The notes: generated from the sequence alone by a model not told the origin. Counted from the first letter of the stretch, positions 44,813-54,421 are shown. The stretch: DNA of 64,000 bases from DATBVX01 sp963724625 (GCA_963724625.1 CAVRVO010000013.1:496001-560000), one strand, 5' to 3'. Translations and numbers: made by a program.

Positions 44813-46105
44813 ATGCCAGATACGATTCCGACTCGCACCATTCGTCGGCCCTCCGGCCGCGCCATCAAAACGGTCGAAGCGGACATCTGCGTCCTGGGAG
44901 CCGGTATCTCCGGTGTTTCCGCGGCGCTCGAAGCAGCAAAGCTTGGTCGCAAGGTCGTACTGGTGGATGGCGCGCCCTCACTCGGTGGCCAGGCGATCGG
45001 GTCGATCATCGGCACGCTGATTGGCCTGTACACGCACGGGCCCAACGCCTACCAGATCACGCACGGCATTGCGGACGACCTGATCCGCGAGCTCACCGCG
45101 GAAGGCTCGTTGCTTCGACATCATCATTCGACCGTCACTTTCCAGTATGACGAGGTGCGCCTGGCGCGCTGGATGGAGAGCAAGGTCGAGGCTGCCGGCA
45201 TTCACGCAATCGTCGGCGCTGTGCTGACCGACGTCGCTTTCAGCGATCGGCGCGTGCAGCACGTCGAGTTCGCCACGCGCTTCGGCGCGGTGCGGGTCAA
45301 AGCGAACGGCTATGTCGATTCATCGGGCGATGCGAGCCTGAGTTACGAGGCAGGCCTTGAAGTTCGCGAGCCCGAGGAGCAGGTCTACGGAACGCTGAAC
45401 TTCCTGATCGAGAACTACGATCTTGGCACCGTTGCCGAGCTCGATATGAAGGAGGTGCACGCGCGCCTGATCTCGAAGGGCAAAGAGTACGGCCTGGTGC
45501 GCCACGATGGCTGGCTCATGCACTTTCCCGGCAAGAATTTCATGCTGGCGAACATCAGTCACATCGAAACGCCTCTCGATCCGGCGAAGTCCGCCAATAT
45601 GGTGTTCGAAGGCCGTCGCCAGGCGGACAACATCATTCGCTTTCTCAAGGCTGAATTCCCGCGCATCTTTGCCAACGCGCGCGTACGCGTGTACGGCAAC
45701 CCGGGACTGAGGCAAACGCGCTGGATTGTGAGCCGTCAGCAACTCACGCTCGATGACATCCGCAAGACCGATCGCCCGCCCGACGCCGCGGCCCGCTGTT
45801 CGTGGTACGTCGAGCTGCACGACACCAAGGAATTGGTGCACTGGGAGCGTTTCAAGGATGGACACGTGTATTACATACCGCTCGGCTGCATGGTGCCGAA
45901 GGATGCAGACAACATCGTGGCATCCGGCCGGTGCGTGGACGCCGATTCGCACGCGCTGTCAGCGATTCGTGTGATGGGCCCGTGCATCGCCATGGGCACT
46001 GCGGCCGCGCATGCCCTGGATCTCGCCGGCAAGGGCTCGGTACATGAGATCGACCTGAAGAAATTTCAGCAGCGACTTGCGGACAATCTCGAGCGCACTG
46101 ACTAG
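44813..46105 (+). CDS. FAD-dependent oxidoreductase (FAD_oxidored family)
   Basis: A 430-residue flavoprotein with an N-terminal dinucleotide fold (ICVLGAGISGVSAALEAAK, then VVLVDGAPSLGGQAIGS) and the C-terminal FAD contact DNIVASGRCVDADSHALSAI followed by RVMGPCIAMGTAAAHAL. This matches the PF12831-type family, members of which occur in carbohydrate and aromatic catabolic clusters with uncertain electron acceptors. The putative active-site part is not recognisable. It follows the IlvD/Edd dehydratase, so the two may act on the same hydroxy acid. Confidence 0.85.
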   Translation: MPDTIPTRTIRRPSGRAIKTVEADICVLGAGISGVSAALEAAKLGRKVVLVDGAPSLGGQAIGSIIGTLIGLYTHGPNAYQITHGIADDLIRELTAEGSLLRHHHSTVTFQYDEVRLARWMESKVEAAGIHAIVGAVLTDVAFSDRRVQHVEFATRFGAVRVKANGYVDSSGDASLSYEAGLEVREPEEQVYGTLNFLIENYDLGTVAELDMKEVHARLISKGKEYGLVRHDGWLMHFPGKNFMLANISHIETPLDPAKSANMVFEGRRQADNIIRFLKAEFPRIFANARVRVYGNPGLRQTRWIVSRQQLTLDDIRKTDRPPDAAARCSWYVELHDTKELVHWERFKDGHVYYIPLGCMVPKDADNIVASGRCVDADSHALSAIRVMGPCIAMGTAAAHALDLAGKGSVHEIDLKKFQQRLADNLERTD

Positions 46106-46133
46106 CGCCGAATCAGGTCAGCTGCTTCGCGAA

Positions 46134-46964
46134 TCAGGTGACGCTCACAGCCACGACGTGCGCGGCAAACGGCAACAGGAAGCCATCCCCACGCGCATAG
46201 GGCTGCGCTGCAACGACGACGGCATCGCGAATGGCATTCAGAGTCGTGCTGTGTTGTGCGGCCAGCAGGGCCGCGACACGAACGCCTGCATCACGCTCGG
46301 CTTCGAATACGAACTCGGCACGCGGAACGGCCCATTCGGCCGTAATTGTTTTGAATTCCAGCGTATCCACGTCGAAACCCGCGCGCTGCAACGCCGGCGA
46401 ACATTCCGCGGCACTCTCGTATGAGAAATAGGCAGGCCCCTCGGGCAGTTTCACGTTCATATCTGCGTGCGCCGCGATCGCGTCTGCAACGATCTTCATG
46501 CCAGGGCTCTGCTCCGGTCCCGCCCACAGTGTGAAGGCATAACGGCCACGCGGTCGCAGCACGCGTGCGGCTTCGGCGAACGCAAGCTCCGGTGCGGCCA
46601 GATGCAAGACGCCAAAGTTCATCGCCACGGCATCGAACGATTGGCTCTCGTATTGCAGTGCCTGCGCATCGCCCGTATGAAACTGCAGTTTCGGATTGGA
46701 GCGCGCGGCGATTGCCACCATTGTCGGGGAGAAATCCACGCCGATGGCCATCGCCCCACGCCGACGAGCTGCTTCCGCCAAATAACCGGGCCCACATGCG
46801 ACGTCGAGCAGCCATGCACCGGGGCGCAGTCTTAGCGCATCGAGCAGCGGCGGAACGAAAAGCCTGGTCAGCCCGCTCCACGCCGCGTCATAGCGGGACG
46901 CCACGCGCTCCCAGCCAGCGAACTCGAATCGGCTGAAGGCATCGGTCAATTCCATCGTCACCAC
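46134..46964 (-). CDS. Class I SAM-dependent methyltransferase (UbiE/Methyltransf_11 type)
   Basis: A 276-residue methyltransferase with motif I LLDVACGPGYLAEAARRRG, motif post-I AIGVDFSP, and motif II/III FDAVAMNFGVLHL and VLRPRGRYAFTLW. The substrate is not determined by the sequence. A second ATG three codons in (46955) is an alternative start. It is convergent with the FAD oxidoreductase. About 180 bp without a gene separate it from the next feature on its strand. Confidence 0.85.
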   Translation of the reverse strand: MVTMELTDAFSRFEFAGWERVASRYDAAWSGLTRLFVPPLLDALRLRPGAWLLDVACGPGYLAEAARRRGAMAIGVDFSPTMVAIAARSNPKLQFHTGDAQALQYESQSFDAVAMNFGVLHLAAPELAFAEAARVLRPRGRYAFTLWAGPEQSPGMKIVADAIAAHADMNVKLPEGPAYFSYESAAECSPALQRAGFDVDTLEFKTITAEWAVPRAEFVFEAERDAGVRVAALLAAQHSTTLNAIRDAVVVAAQPYARGDGFLLPFAAHVVAVSVT

Positions 46965-47142
46965 TCGCTCTGAGCGCCAGCCTCGGCAAAATCCCCACAG
47001 CGATGCACTAGACTAGCGTAGAGGATCCGCAGGGGAGGGAGATCACGCGAGGCGCCCAGGTTGACGGCCTTGTCGGCGTAACGCAGCGCATCACGCGAGA
47101 CTCTTCGGCGAACTTGGCGGCGCATGGTTTGGCGCAGGGTGT

Positions 47143-47535
47143 TTAGGTGCGCGGGTTTGAGACCGCTTTCAGCGCCTGGTCGATCAGGAACAGGTCCGTC
47201 AGCACCGCACGGAGATGGATCGACGCATTGAGGTTGTCGATGAGCAGCGAAGGAATCACCGCGCGGCTGAGGACCAGGGCGATCGCACCGTGCGCAGTGC
47301 GAGCGTCGCGGCCAGCCGCCTCGAGAAAGGCGGCTCCATTCGTGCCTGAGCTGCCGGCGGCGAAACTCTTCTGTATTTCTTCGCCGAGTCCGTCGAGCGC
47401 CGCCTGCATCTTCCCGAGCGTGCTCCGAACTTCGGACCCGCCCTCGTCCTGGCGACCCTGTGCCGCGTACGCCAGCAGGTATTCGTAGCCGGATTCGATC
47501 CACTCGATACGCTGTGCAAGTCCAACAGAGCTCAT
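47143..47535 (-). CDS. Hypothetical protein, last gene of the molybdenum hydroxylase operon
   Basis: A 130-residue protein that I do not recognise. It is soluble, mainly helical and without signal peptide or membrane segment: AQRIEWIESGYEYLLAYAAQ, a coiled stretch LGKMQAALDGLGEEIQKSF, then a more hydrophobic end (IALVLSRAVIPSLLIDNLNA). ATG 47535 overlaps the cytochrome b stop by the ATGA pattern, so it is translated with that operon and may be an accessory or assembly factor. Confidence 0.65.
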   Translation of the reverse strand: MSSVGLAQRIEWIESGYEYLLAYAAQGRQDEGGSEVRSTLGKMQAALDGLGEEIQKSFAAGSSGTNGAAFLEAAGRDARTAHGAIALVLSRAVIPSLLIDNLNASIHLRAVLTDLFLIDQALKAVSNPRT

Positions 47536-48287
47536 CGCGGCGCCGGCCAGCGCTCGGGGTCGTGGCGTGGCAGCGCATCGCCTCGATTCATCCATCCGCT
47601 CAACATCGCGCGCAGATACATCCGATTTTCCGGGATCAGCGCGAAATACACATGCACGATGACCAGGGCGAGAGCCAGCAGTGCCGCCAAACCATGCAGC
47701 ACGTAGATGAAGCCCCAGGTGTCGGCTCCGAAAACGTACGGGTTGCGCTTCCAGAGGGGAGTGTCAATTTTGAACAGCATCAGCACGCCTGTAATCAGGA
47801 GCGCGACGACTGCAGCCGTCATGGCGTCGTGCATGAGTCGTTGCGCGAGCGTGTACTTGCCGCTAGGCGCTCCGCGTTTCAGATCGCGCAGCGCTATCCC
47901 CACATCGCTCAGCCTCTGCCAGATCAAGGCACGCACGATGTGAAACACGACCAGGAGCACGAGCACGATGCCCGTGATCCAGTGAATCGTTACCCAGGCG
48001 AACTTGATACCAACGACGGGCATCAGGCCCGTCGCCAGCAAGGTGAGCATGCAAAGCGCCGTTAGCCAGTGGAAGGCGCGGTCGATCGCCGCATGACGTT
48101 CGATGTGATCATTCGCACCCGGGACGGATGCGACGCTCTCTGCACGCTTGGGACGAAACATCGCATACAGGCCGTGACCGATGATTACGGCCGCACCGAT
48201 GCCCGCGGCGACCGGTAGCAGATCCCAGGAGACACCTTCGAGGACCTGCTGGCCCCAAACATCAGTACTGACGCGAACCAGGTGCAT
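47532..48287 (-). CDS. Membrane cytochrome b (FdhI/cytochrome b561-like)
   Basis: A 251-residue protein with about five membrane segments: residues about 22-43, 73-93 (HWLTALCMLTLLATG), 98-120 (IHWITGIVLVLLVVFHIVRA), 155-172 and 196-216 (HGLAALLALALVIVHVYFAL). Paired histidines in HAAIDRAFHW, WITGIVLVLLVVFH, VLHG and VIVHVY are suited to bind two b hemes, as in formate dehydrogenase gamma subunits. It follows the FAD subunit after 4 bp, so it probably takes electrons from the molybdenum enzyme to quinone. Confidence 0.87.
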   Translation of the reverse strand: MHLVRVSTDVWGQQVLEGVSWDLLPVAAGIGAAVIIGHGLYAMFRPKRAESVASVPGANDHIERHAAIDRAFHWLTALCMLTLLATGLMPVVGIKFAWVTIHWITGIVLVLLVVFHIVRALIWQRLSDVGIALRDLKRGAPSGKYTLAQRLMHDAMTAAVVALLITGVLMLFKIDTPLWKRNPYVFGADTWGFIYVLHGLAALLALALVIVHVYFALIPENRMYLRAMLSGWMNRGDALPRHDPERWPAPR

Positions 48288-48291
48288 GGCG

Positions 48292-49281
48292 CTATGCGTC
48301 GCGGATTGCCCGGCGCACCAGGTTCTCCATCAGGGGAATCTTGAAATGGTTGAAGTTAAGTGGCGTCGCGCCCTGCGCCGCGGTCTTGCCAGCAAGTGTC
48401 GCGATATCGGCATCCTTCGGGCTGCCCATGACCGCATCCTCCACAGCCTTGAGCCTGCGCGGCACGCACTCCACCGCGCCGCACGCGAGGCGAATCTTCT
48501 TGATGACATTGCCTTCGAGGATCATCGCCGCGGCAACGCTCACCAACGCGAAGTCCCACGTATTGCGGTCGGTGACCTTCTCGAAATAGAACTTGGCGCC
48601 CGCCCATTCCTTGGGGAACCGAATCGAAGTGAGGATCTCGCCCTTCTTGAGCACCGTCATTTGAGTGATGTCAGTGGCTGGCCCGATGAAGAATTCCTCC
48701 GCCGGAATGACCTTCTCACCCGATGCCGAGTGAACGACCATGTGCGCATCGAGCGCGACCGAGGCCGTGCCGATATCGGATGGTGAGACCGCGACACAAC
48801 GACTCGCACCGAACAGGCAATGCTCACGGTTCTGTCCCTGCGGCGTATCTGCGTAGCACGAGGTTCCGCCGGCGCGGTAGCAATCCACACCAGAGCGGTA
48901 ATACCAGCAGCGCGCGTCCTGGCAGAGGTTTCCGCCGATGGTGCCGGCGTTACGGATCTGCGGACTCGCGACATGGCTCGCGGCACTGGCCAGCAGAGAG
49001 TATTTCTCCAGCACCGTTTTGTCGTTCGCGATCTCCGAGAGCGTCGTGAGCACGCCGACTTCGAGCCCTTCCGGCGTCTCGCGAATCCCCTTGAGGCTCG
49101 CGATCCCGCCGATGTCGATCACCGCCGCCGGGCGCTTGGCGCGGTCCTTGAACCAGTCGAGGCTGTCGTAACCGCCAGCCATGATCCAGCCCTTGCCATC
49201 GAGTTCCTTGGCCAGGTTGAGCGCGTTCTCCAGCGTGTCGGGCTGGTAGAGCTCGAACTGCGGCATCATGTCACGCAACAT
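48292..49281 (-). CDS. FAD- and 4Fe-4S-binding subunit of a PaoABC-like molybdenum hydroxylase
   Basis: A 329-residue medium subunit of the xanthine dehydrogenase family. The FAD contacts are IMAGGYDSLDWFKDRAKRP and AGTIGGNLCQDARCWYYRSG. A cysteine-rich loop, with Cys residues spread over roughly 50 residues from NLCQDARC to HCLFGASRC, corresponds to the extra 4Fe-4S site of 4-hydroxybenzoyl-CoA reductase and E. coli PaoB. The C-terminal CO_deh_flav domain (TSIRFPKEWAGAKFYFEKVT) is complete. ATG 49281 has a strong AGGAGGG, so this is the true start. Confidence 0.9.
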   Translation of the reverse strand: MLRDMMPQFELYQPDTLENALNLAKELDGKGWIMAGGYDSLDWFKDRAKRPAAVIDIGGIASLKGIRETPEGLEVGVLTTLSEIANDKTVLEKYSLLASAASHVASPQIRNAGTIGGNLCQDARCWYYRSGVDCYRAGGTSCYADTPQGQNREHCLFGASRCVAVSPSDIGTASVALDAHMVVHSASGEKVIPAEEFFIGPATDITQMTVLKKGEILTSIRFPKEWAGAKFYFEKVTDRNTWDFALVSVAAAMILEGNVIKKIRLACGAVECVPRRLKAVEDAVMGSPKDADIATLAGKTAAQGATPLNFNHFKIPLMENLVRRAIRDA

Positions 49282-49292
49282 TTCGCGCCCTC

Positions 49293-51714
49293 CTAAAACG
49301 TATTGATCTGCAGCGGCTTGTGCGACTGTGCACGTCCCGCTGTGAAGTTCACGATCATGTCCGGCGACACTGGCGTGCGGTTGAACACGTGCCCGCCGAG
49401 CGCATCGGAAATCGCGCACAGCAAGGCTGCTGCCGCGCTACCGAGGGGTGGCTCACCGACTCCCTTGGTGCCGAGAGGACTCGTCGGTTCAGGCTTGTCG
49501 ACCGCATCGGTGTGCATCTCGAGCGGCACGTCGAGATACGTTGCCGGTTTCGCCTGGTGAAGACCGACGGTCGCCGGTAATCCGTTCTGCGGGTCGTACA
49601 CCATGTGCTCGAAGCACGCCATTCCAAACCCCTGCACCGAGCCGCCCTTGAGTTGAGTCGCGAGACCGGCTGGATGAATCACGGTGCCGCAGTCGCCGAC
49701 GCTCAGGAAGTCGATGATCCGGTGCTGTCCCGTCTCGAGGTCGAGCTCGATCTGGATGAAGGCGGCGATAAAAGCCGCTGATTGCCCGCCCACCGGCAGC
49801 GTGTCTTTGGCCACACCGATGAGTCCGGTGCCTGAGAGTCCCGTCACCGATGCCTTGGTGATCGGATTGATGTCCTCCGGCATCTCCTTGCCGCTGAACT
49901 TGCCGCCGAGATCGATAGCGCGTTGCGCGGCAGCACCATACGTCAGACTCTTCGAGGGATTCGCTTTCGCGAATACCTTCGTGCCGTCGATGTCGTAATC
50001 TTCTGGCTTGCCGCCGAGATCCTTGGCGGCAATTTCCTTCAGCTTCGCCACCGCATCCATCGCCGCGACGTAATTCGTACGGCTCATGGTGTATGAGGTG
50101 TTGCTGCCGAACTGCCCAAGATTCCAGGGCAGGTGCTTGCGGCTATCGCCACGCTCCAGGATGCAATTTTCCCAGTCGCACTTCAGGACTTCGGCCGCGA
50201 TTCGGGCTGTCGACGAGTGCGAGAACGTGCCGAGGTTGCCGACACCGTTGTGAATGTGGAGCTTCCCATCCGGCGTGATGCGCACCAGGCCGTCAAACCC
50301 GAAGAAACCGGCCGGGTGATACGCCTGCCCGACGGCGACGCCAGTCACTTTCGAGCCATTGCGCTTGCCACTCATCTTCTTCTTCTCATCCCATTTGAAA
50401 CGCGCCGCGCCCTTGGTGAGTGCATCCTTCAGGTAGCAGCTCGATACCGCCTGCCCCCTGCCGCCGAACTTCGAACCGCTCTCAGGGTTGTTGAGGAGTC
50501 GCATCTGCAAGCGATCGACGCCGAGCTCACGCGCTGCGCGATCGATGAGCGGCTCGACAGCGGTCATGATCTGGTTGTAGCCAGGGCCGCGCTGTGCGGT
50601 GCGCGTCGGCGTGTTGCCATACACCGGTACGCCACGCCAGCGCATGGCCAACGGTTGATACACGAGCGAGACCGCGTCACCGGCATTGCGGTAGTCCCAG
50701 AACCCGGTGTGTGGCCCACCCTCCTGGACGACATAGAGATCGGCCGCAAGCAGTCTGCCGTCGGCGCGGAACCCCAGCTTGATGCGCCCCTGGAATCCGC
50801 TGCGCCCGGAGCCGACGAAGTACTCTTCCGCACGGCTGATGCGCATCATCACCGGCTTGCCGAGTTTCTTCGACATCAGTGCCGGAATTGCCATTACCGG
50901 ATATGCGTTGCCCTTCGAGCCGAAGCCGCCACCGCAGTATTCCGCAATCAGCACTACTTCCTCAGGCTTGATGCCGATGTACTGGGCCAGGGTCGGAATG
51001 ATGAAGGTGTGGCTCTGAGAGGAGCCATGCACGAAACACTTGCCGTTCTGCCAGTACGCCATGCAAGAACGCGGTTCCATGCTGTGATGGGAAATACTCG
51101 CGGTAACGAAGCTCTCGTCGTAGACCAGCTTCGACTTCGCAAATCCTGCATCCACTTCACCATACGACCATTCTTCGACGGCTTTGCCCATCGGCAACTG
51201 GCCATCATTCACCTTGGCGAAATCCGCCGCAGTCCATTTGAAGGTTTGCACTGGAGTGGCGGGAATCGGCGGCGGGAACACCATGCCGACGTTGCCATCG
51301 GAGCGCGCGTTCGGACCGCCCGGGAACAGGCTCTGCAACGGATCCACGGTGAACGGCAGCGGCTCGAGATCCACCTTGATCTTCTCGAGGGCATCCTGCG
51401 CAGTGGTTTCGTCAGCAGCGGCAACTGCGAGAATCGGTTCACCGATATAGCGCGGCTCTTTGGCCAGGATTGGCGGGAAGGGCTCAGGCTGCCGCGGAAC
51501 GTCGTCCGCGGTCAGATACGCCGAACACACCTTCCATCTTGAGCGCCTCGGACGCATCGATATTGCGCACGCGCGCGTGCGGCATCGGACTCAGCAGCAG
51601 GCGGCAGAACACCATGCCTTCGGCGCGAAAGTCTTCCGCGTACTTCGCCTGGCCTGTGACTTTGGCGATCACGTCATGGGGCGTGAAATCCTTGCCGATG
51701 AGCTTGTACGCCAT
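49293..51714 (-). pseudogene. Molybdopterin-binding subunit of a PaoABC-like hydroxylase, one-base frameshift near 51,520
   Basis: Large catalytic subunit of the xanthine dehydrogenase family, about 806 residues if repaired. The N-terminal piece (MAYKLIGKDFTPHDVIAKVT to EALKMEGVFGV) starts at 51714; after an extra T in GTATCTG near 51,520 the rest continues in another frame (LTADDVPRQPEPFPPILAKE onward). The molybdenum-site motifs are intact: EYCGGGFGSKGNAYPV, the MCD-binding RTAQRGPGYNQ and the catalytic Glu in GTKGVGEPPLGSAA. The 2,422-nt span has one base too many for a continuous frame. The Tat-signal-bearing small subunit ends 1 bp upstream, and the complex is probably folded before joint export. 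Confidence 0.9.
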
Positions 51715-51715
51715 C

Positions 51716-52357
51716 TCAACCCCCTGCCGCGCGCATGACCGCGTTCAGATAGTTGTCGTACGCGCCACAGCGGCAGAGATTTCCGGACATTGCCATCCGC
51801 GCTTCTTCACGTGAGGGTTTCGGATTGCGTTTGAGCAACGCGACCGCCGAGATCACCTGTCCCGGGGTGCAGAAGCCGCACTGCGGCCCCAGCTCATCGA
51901 CGAACGCCTGCTGTACGGGATGCAACTCGCCACCAGGACCCGCGAGCCCTTCGATGGTCACGATCTTGCGCGTGCGGACACTGTGCGTGAGCGTGGAGCA
52001 CGAGTAATGAGTAACGTCATCGAGCATGACCGTGCACGCACCGCACTCGGCGCGATCGCAACCGAGTTTCGTGCCCGTGAGGCCGAGCTTGTAACGCAAG
52101 GTCATGGCAAGTGTTTCCTGCGGCAACACATCGACCCTGCGCACGTCACCATTGACGTTGAGCGAGATCAGTCGCTCGATTCCCCCCGACAGCGACGCCT
52201 TGCGACTGCATCCAGTCAGCCCGCCGTACACATAAGCCGCCGCGGAAGCGACCGCCCCGGTGGCGATCACGCGCTTGATGAATTCGCGCCGCGTGTAACG
52301 GGACGCCGCCTGAGCTTCCGGATCAGAGGCAACGATCAGCGACGAGGAGTCAGCCAT
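51716..52357 (-). CDS. Tat-exported 2Fe-2S subunit of a PaoABC-like molybdenum hydroxylase
   Basis: A 213-residue small subunit carrying two 2Fe-2S clusters: GCDRAECGACTV plus a later Cys (plant-ferredoxin type), and CGFCTPGQV with NLCRCGAY. An N-terminal twin-arginine signal (YTRREFIKRVIATGAVASAA) implies that the assembled complex is exported, as for E. coli PaoA. The signal ends in LTGC, a lipobox-like site, so the protein may also be lipid-anchored (inference). ATG 52357 overlaps the ligJ stop by 8 bp. Confidence 0.9.
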   Translation of the reverse strand: MADSSSLIVASDPEAQAASRYTRREFIKRVIATGAVASAAAYVYGGLTGCSRKASLSGGIERLISLNVNGDVRRVDVLPQETLAMTLRYKLGLTGTKLGCDRAECGACTVMLDDVTHYSCSTLTHSVRTRKIVTIEGLAGPGGELHPVQQAFVDELGPQCGFCTPGQVISAVALLKRNPKPSREEARMAMSGNLCRCGAYDNYLNAVMRAAGG

Positions 52358-53381
52358 GTGCGCGATCACTCCATATGCGGTTCTTGAGCCGTGGATACAC
52401 GTGCCGGGCATTCCCCTCGAAGACCTTGCGGCGGCTCGGCTCATCCAACGATAGCGCATCGAGGTAGCGTTTGGTGTCGTCATAGTAGTGCCCGGTCTCA
52501 GGGTCGATCCCCCTCACGGCCCCTACCATCTCGGAACCGAACAGGATGTTCTCGACCGGCACTACCTTGAACAGCAGTTCGATCCCCGGCAGGTGATAGA
52601 CACAGGTATCGAAAAACACATTATTGAGGAGCAGCTCCTTCAACGGCGGCCGTTTCATGTCCTGCGCCAGGCCTCGATAGCGGCCCCAGTGGTATGGCAC
52701 TGCGCCACCCCCGTGCGGAATGATGAACCGCAGCGTCGGGAAATCCTTGAACAGGTCCGAGGTCAGGAACTGCATGAAGGCGGTCGTATCGGCGTTGATG
52801 TAGTGCGCGCCGGTCGCGTGAAAGTTCGGATTGCAGGAGGAGCTGACGTGCACCATCGCCGGCACATCGAGCTCCACCATCTTCTGGTACAGCGGATACC
52901 ACTGCCGGTCGGTGAGCGGCGGAGAGTCCCAATGGCCGCCCGACGGGTCGGGATTGAGATTGCAGCCGATGAAGCCCAACTCCCTGACGCACCGCTCTAG
53001 CTCGGCTGCGCTATTTCCGGGCGCGACACCGGGCGACTGCGGCAGCTGGCACACGCCGACGAAATTGGCTGGATAGAGCGAGCAGACGCGCTGGATCAGA
53101 TCGTTACAGGCCCTGGACCAGTTGAGGCTCGTGGTCTCGTTGCCGATGTGATGCGCCATGGCGGAAGCGCGGGGTGAAAAGATCGTGAGATCGGTACCGC
53201 GCTCGCGCTGGAACTTGAGCTGCGCCCCCTCGAGGCTCTCACGGATCTGGTCGTCACTGATTCGCAGGTTCGCTGGCGCAGGTCGGTGCGCGGAATCCTT
53301 GAGTCCTGCGATCTGGGAGTCGCGGTACTTCTGCAGTTCCGCCGGGGCCGTCGTGTAGTGACCGTGACAATCGATGATCAT
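52350..53381 (-). CDS. ligJ: 4-oxalomesaconate hydratase
   Basis: Amidohydrolase-superfamily enzyme that hydrates 4-oxalomesaconate to 4-carboxy-4-hydroxy-2-oxoadipate. The N-terminal metal site MIIDCHGHYTTAPAELQKY, a second motif VPAMVHVSSSCNPNF, RFIIPHGGGAVPYHWGRY and the C-terminal ILFGSEMVGAVRGIDPETG are typical of LigJ. The 343-residue length is as expected. It heads a six-gene minus-strand operon with the molybdenum hydroxylase and cytochrome b. It is divergent from the aldo/keto reductase, with 50 bp between start codons. Confidence 0.93.
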   Translation of the reverse strand: MIIDCHGHYTTAPAELQKYRDSQIAGLKDSAHRPAPANLRISDDQIRESLEGAQLKFQRERGTDLTIFSPRASAMAHHIGNETTSLNWSRACNDLIQRVCSLYPANFVGVCQLPQSPGVAPGNSAAELERCVRELGFIGCNLNPDPSGGHWDSPPLTDRQWYPLYQKMVELDVPAMVHVSSSCNPNFHATGAHYINADTTAFMQFLTSDLFKDFPTLRFIIPHGGGAVPYHWGRYRGLAQDMKRPPLKELLLNNVFFDTCVYHLPGIELLFKVVPVENILFGSEMVGAVRGIDPETGHYYDDTKRYLDALSLDEPSRRKVFEGNARHVYPRLKNRIWSDRAHG

Positions 53382-53431
53382 GTGCAGTATCTATACCGGC
53401 CTACCGGACCCGAAATCAATTGGAGGATTCC

Positions 53432-54415
53432 ATGCAGACCCGTCCCCTGGGAAGAACCGGCGAACGGCTGTCGGCACTCGGCTTTGGCTGCATGGGTCTC
53501 GTCGGCTGGTACGGCACGCGCAATGATACGGAAGCGCGCGCGACGCTGCTTGAGGCGATCGATCAGGGCGTCACCCATCTGGACACGGCGGCGGGCTACC
53601 AGAACGGGGACAACGAGCGGTTTGTCGGGTCATGCATCCACGGCCGGCGTGACAAGGTGTTCCTCGCGACCAAGTACGGCATCACGCGGATGGCGGACGG
53701 CACATTCGTGCCAGACAACCGCCCGGAGGCAATCCGGGCGTCCTGCGACGCAAGCCTGGCACGCCTGGAGGTCGAGAGTATCGATGTCTTCTACCTGCAT
53801 CGCATCGATCGGAACGTGCCGATCGAGGAATCGGTCGGGGCTCTGGCGGAGCTCGTAAAAGCCGGGAAGATCCGTTACCTGGGTCTCTCCGAGTGCAGCG
53901 TAGCAACCTTGCGCCGGGCTCATGCCGTACACCCGATCGCCGCCGTGCAAAGCGAATATTCCTTGTGGTCGCGCGAACCGGAGAGCGAGATCCTCCTGGC
54001 TTGTCGGGAGCTGGGCGTGGGTTTCGTCGCCTATAGCCCGCTGGGGCGCGGATTTCTGGCGGGCAACTTTGCGCGCCTTGCGGACCTCCCGGCGGACGAC
54101 AACCGCCGCCTGCAGCCCCGCTTCCAGGACAGCAATGCAGAACACAATGTGCGCATCACGCAGGCGATCGGTGAATTCGCCACACGCAAGGGATGCTCCG
54201 TCGCTCAGCTGGCCCTCGCGTGGGTGTTGGGAGAAGGCGAGGACATCCTGCCAATTCCAGGCATGAAAACGCGCCGGCACTTCGCCGACAATCTCGGTGC
54301 GCTGGCGGTAGAGCTTTCAACGGACGAACGCCTGGAGCTTGCCGAACTCGTCAGCAACCTGGCGGTTCACGGCGAGCGTCACCCACCGTCGATGATGAAG
54401 ACCTTGAACGGCTGA
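53432..54415 (+). CDS. Aldo/keto reductase
   Basis: NADPH-dependent (beta/alpha)8 oxidoreductase, 327 residues, related to the YakC/pyridoxal-reductase-like AKR group. The tetrad is visible: Asp in THLDTAAGYQNGDNERFVG with its Tyr, Lys in FLATKYG, His in FYLHRID. The C-terminal coenzyme region (PIPGMKTRRHFADNLGAL) is complete. ATG 53432 has GGAGG 5 nt upstream. It could reduce an aromatic aldehyde or ketone released by neighbouring enzymes, but the sequence does not define the substrate. Confidence 0.9.
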   Translation: MQTRPLGRTGERLSALGFGCMGLVGWYGTRNDTEARATLLEAIDQGVTHLDTAAGYQNGDNERFVGSCIHGRRDKVFLATKYGITRMADGTFVPDNRPEAIRASCDASLARLEVESIDVFYLHRIDRNVPIEESVGALAELVKAGKIRYLGLSECSVATLRRAHAVHPIAAVQSEYSLWSREPESEILLACRELGVGFVAYSPLGRGFLAGNFARLADLPADDNRRLQPRFQDSNAEHNVRITQAIGEFATRKGCSVAQLALAWVLGEGEDILPIPGMKTRRHFADNLGALAVELSTDERLELAELVSNLAVHGERHPPSMMKTLNG

Positions 54416-54421
54416 GTTCCG

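Noticed and set aside
46958..47578. A 206-codon minus-strand frame across 46,958-47,578
   Set aside because: Its product is arginine- and glycine-rich and it overlaps the better-supported 130-residue gene coupled to cytochrome b.
50133..51542. Open frame of 469 codons antisense to the molybdenum subunit
   Set aside because: The opposite strand codes a well-conserved hydroxylase subunit; the antisense product has no recognisable domain.
51484..51714. A separate 76-residue protein upstream of the molybdenum subunit
   Set aside because: Its first 60 residues are the missing N-terminus of that subunit; the separate ending is a frameshift artefact.
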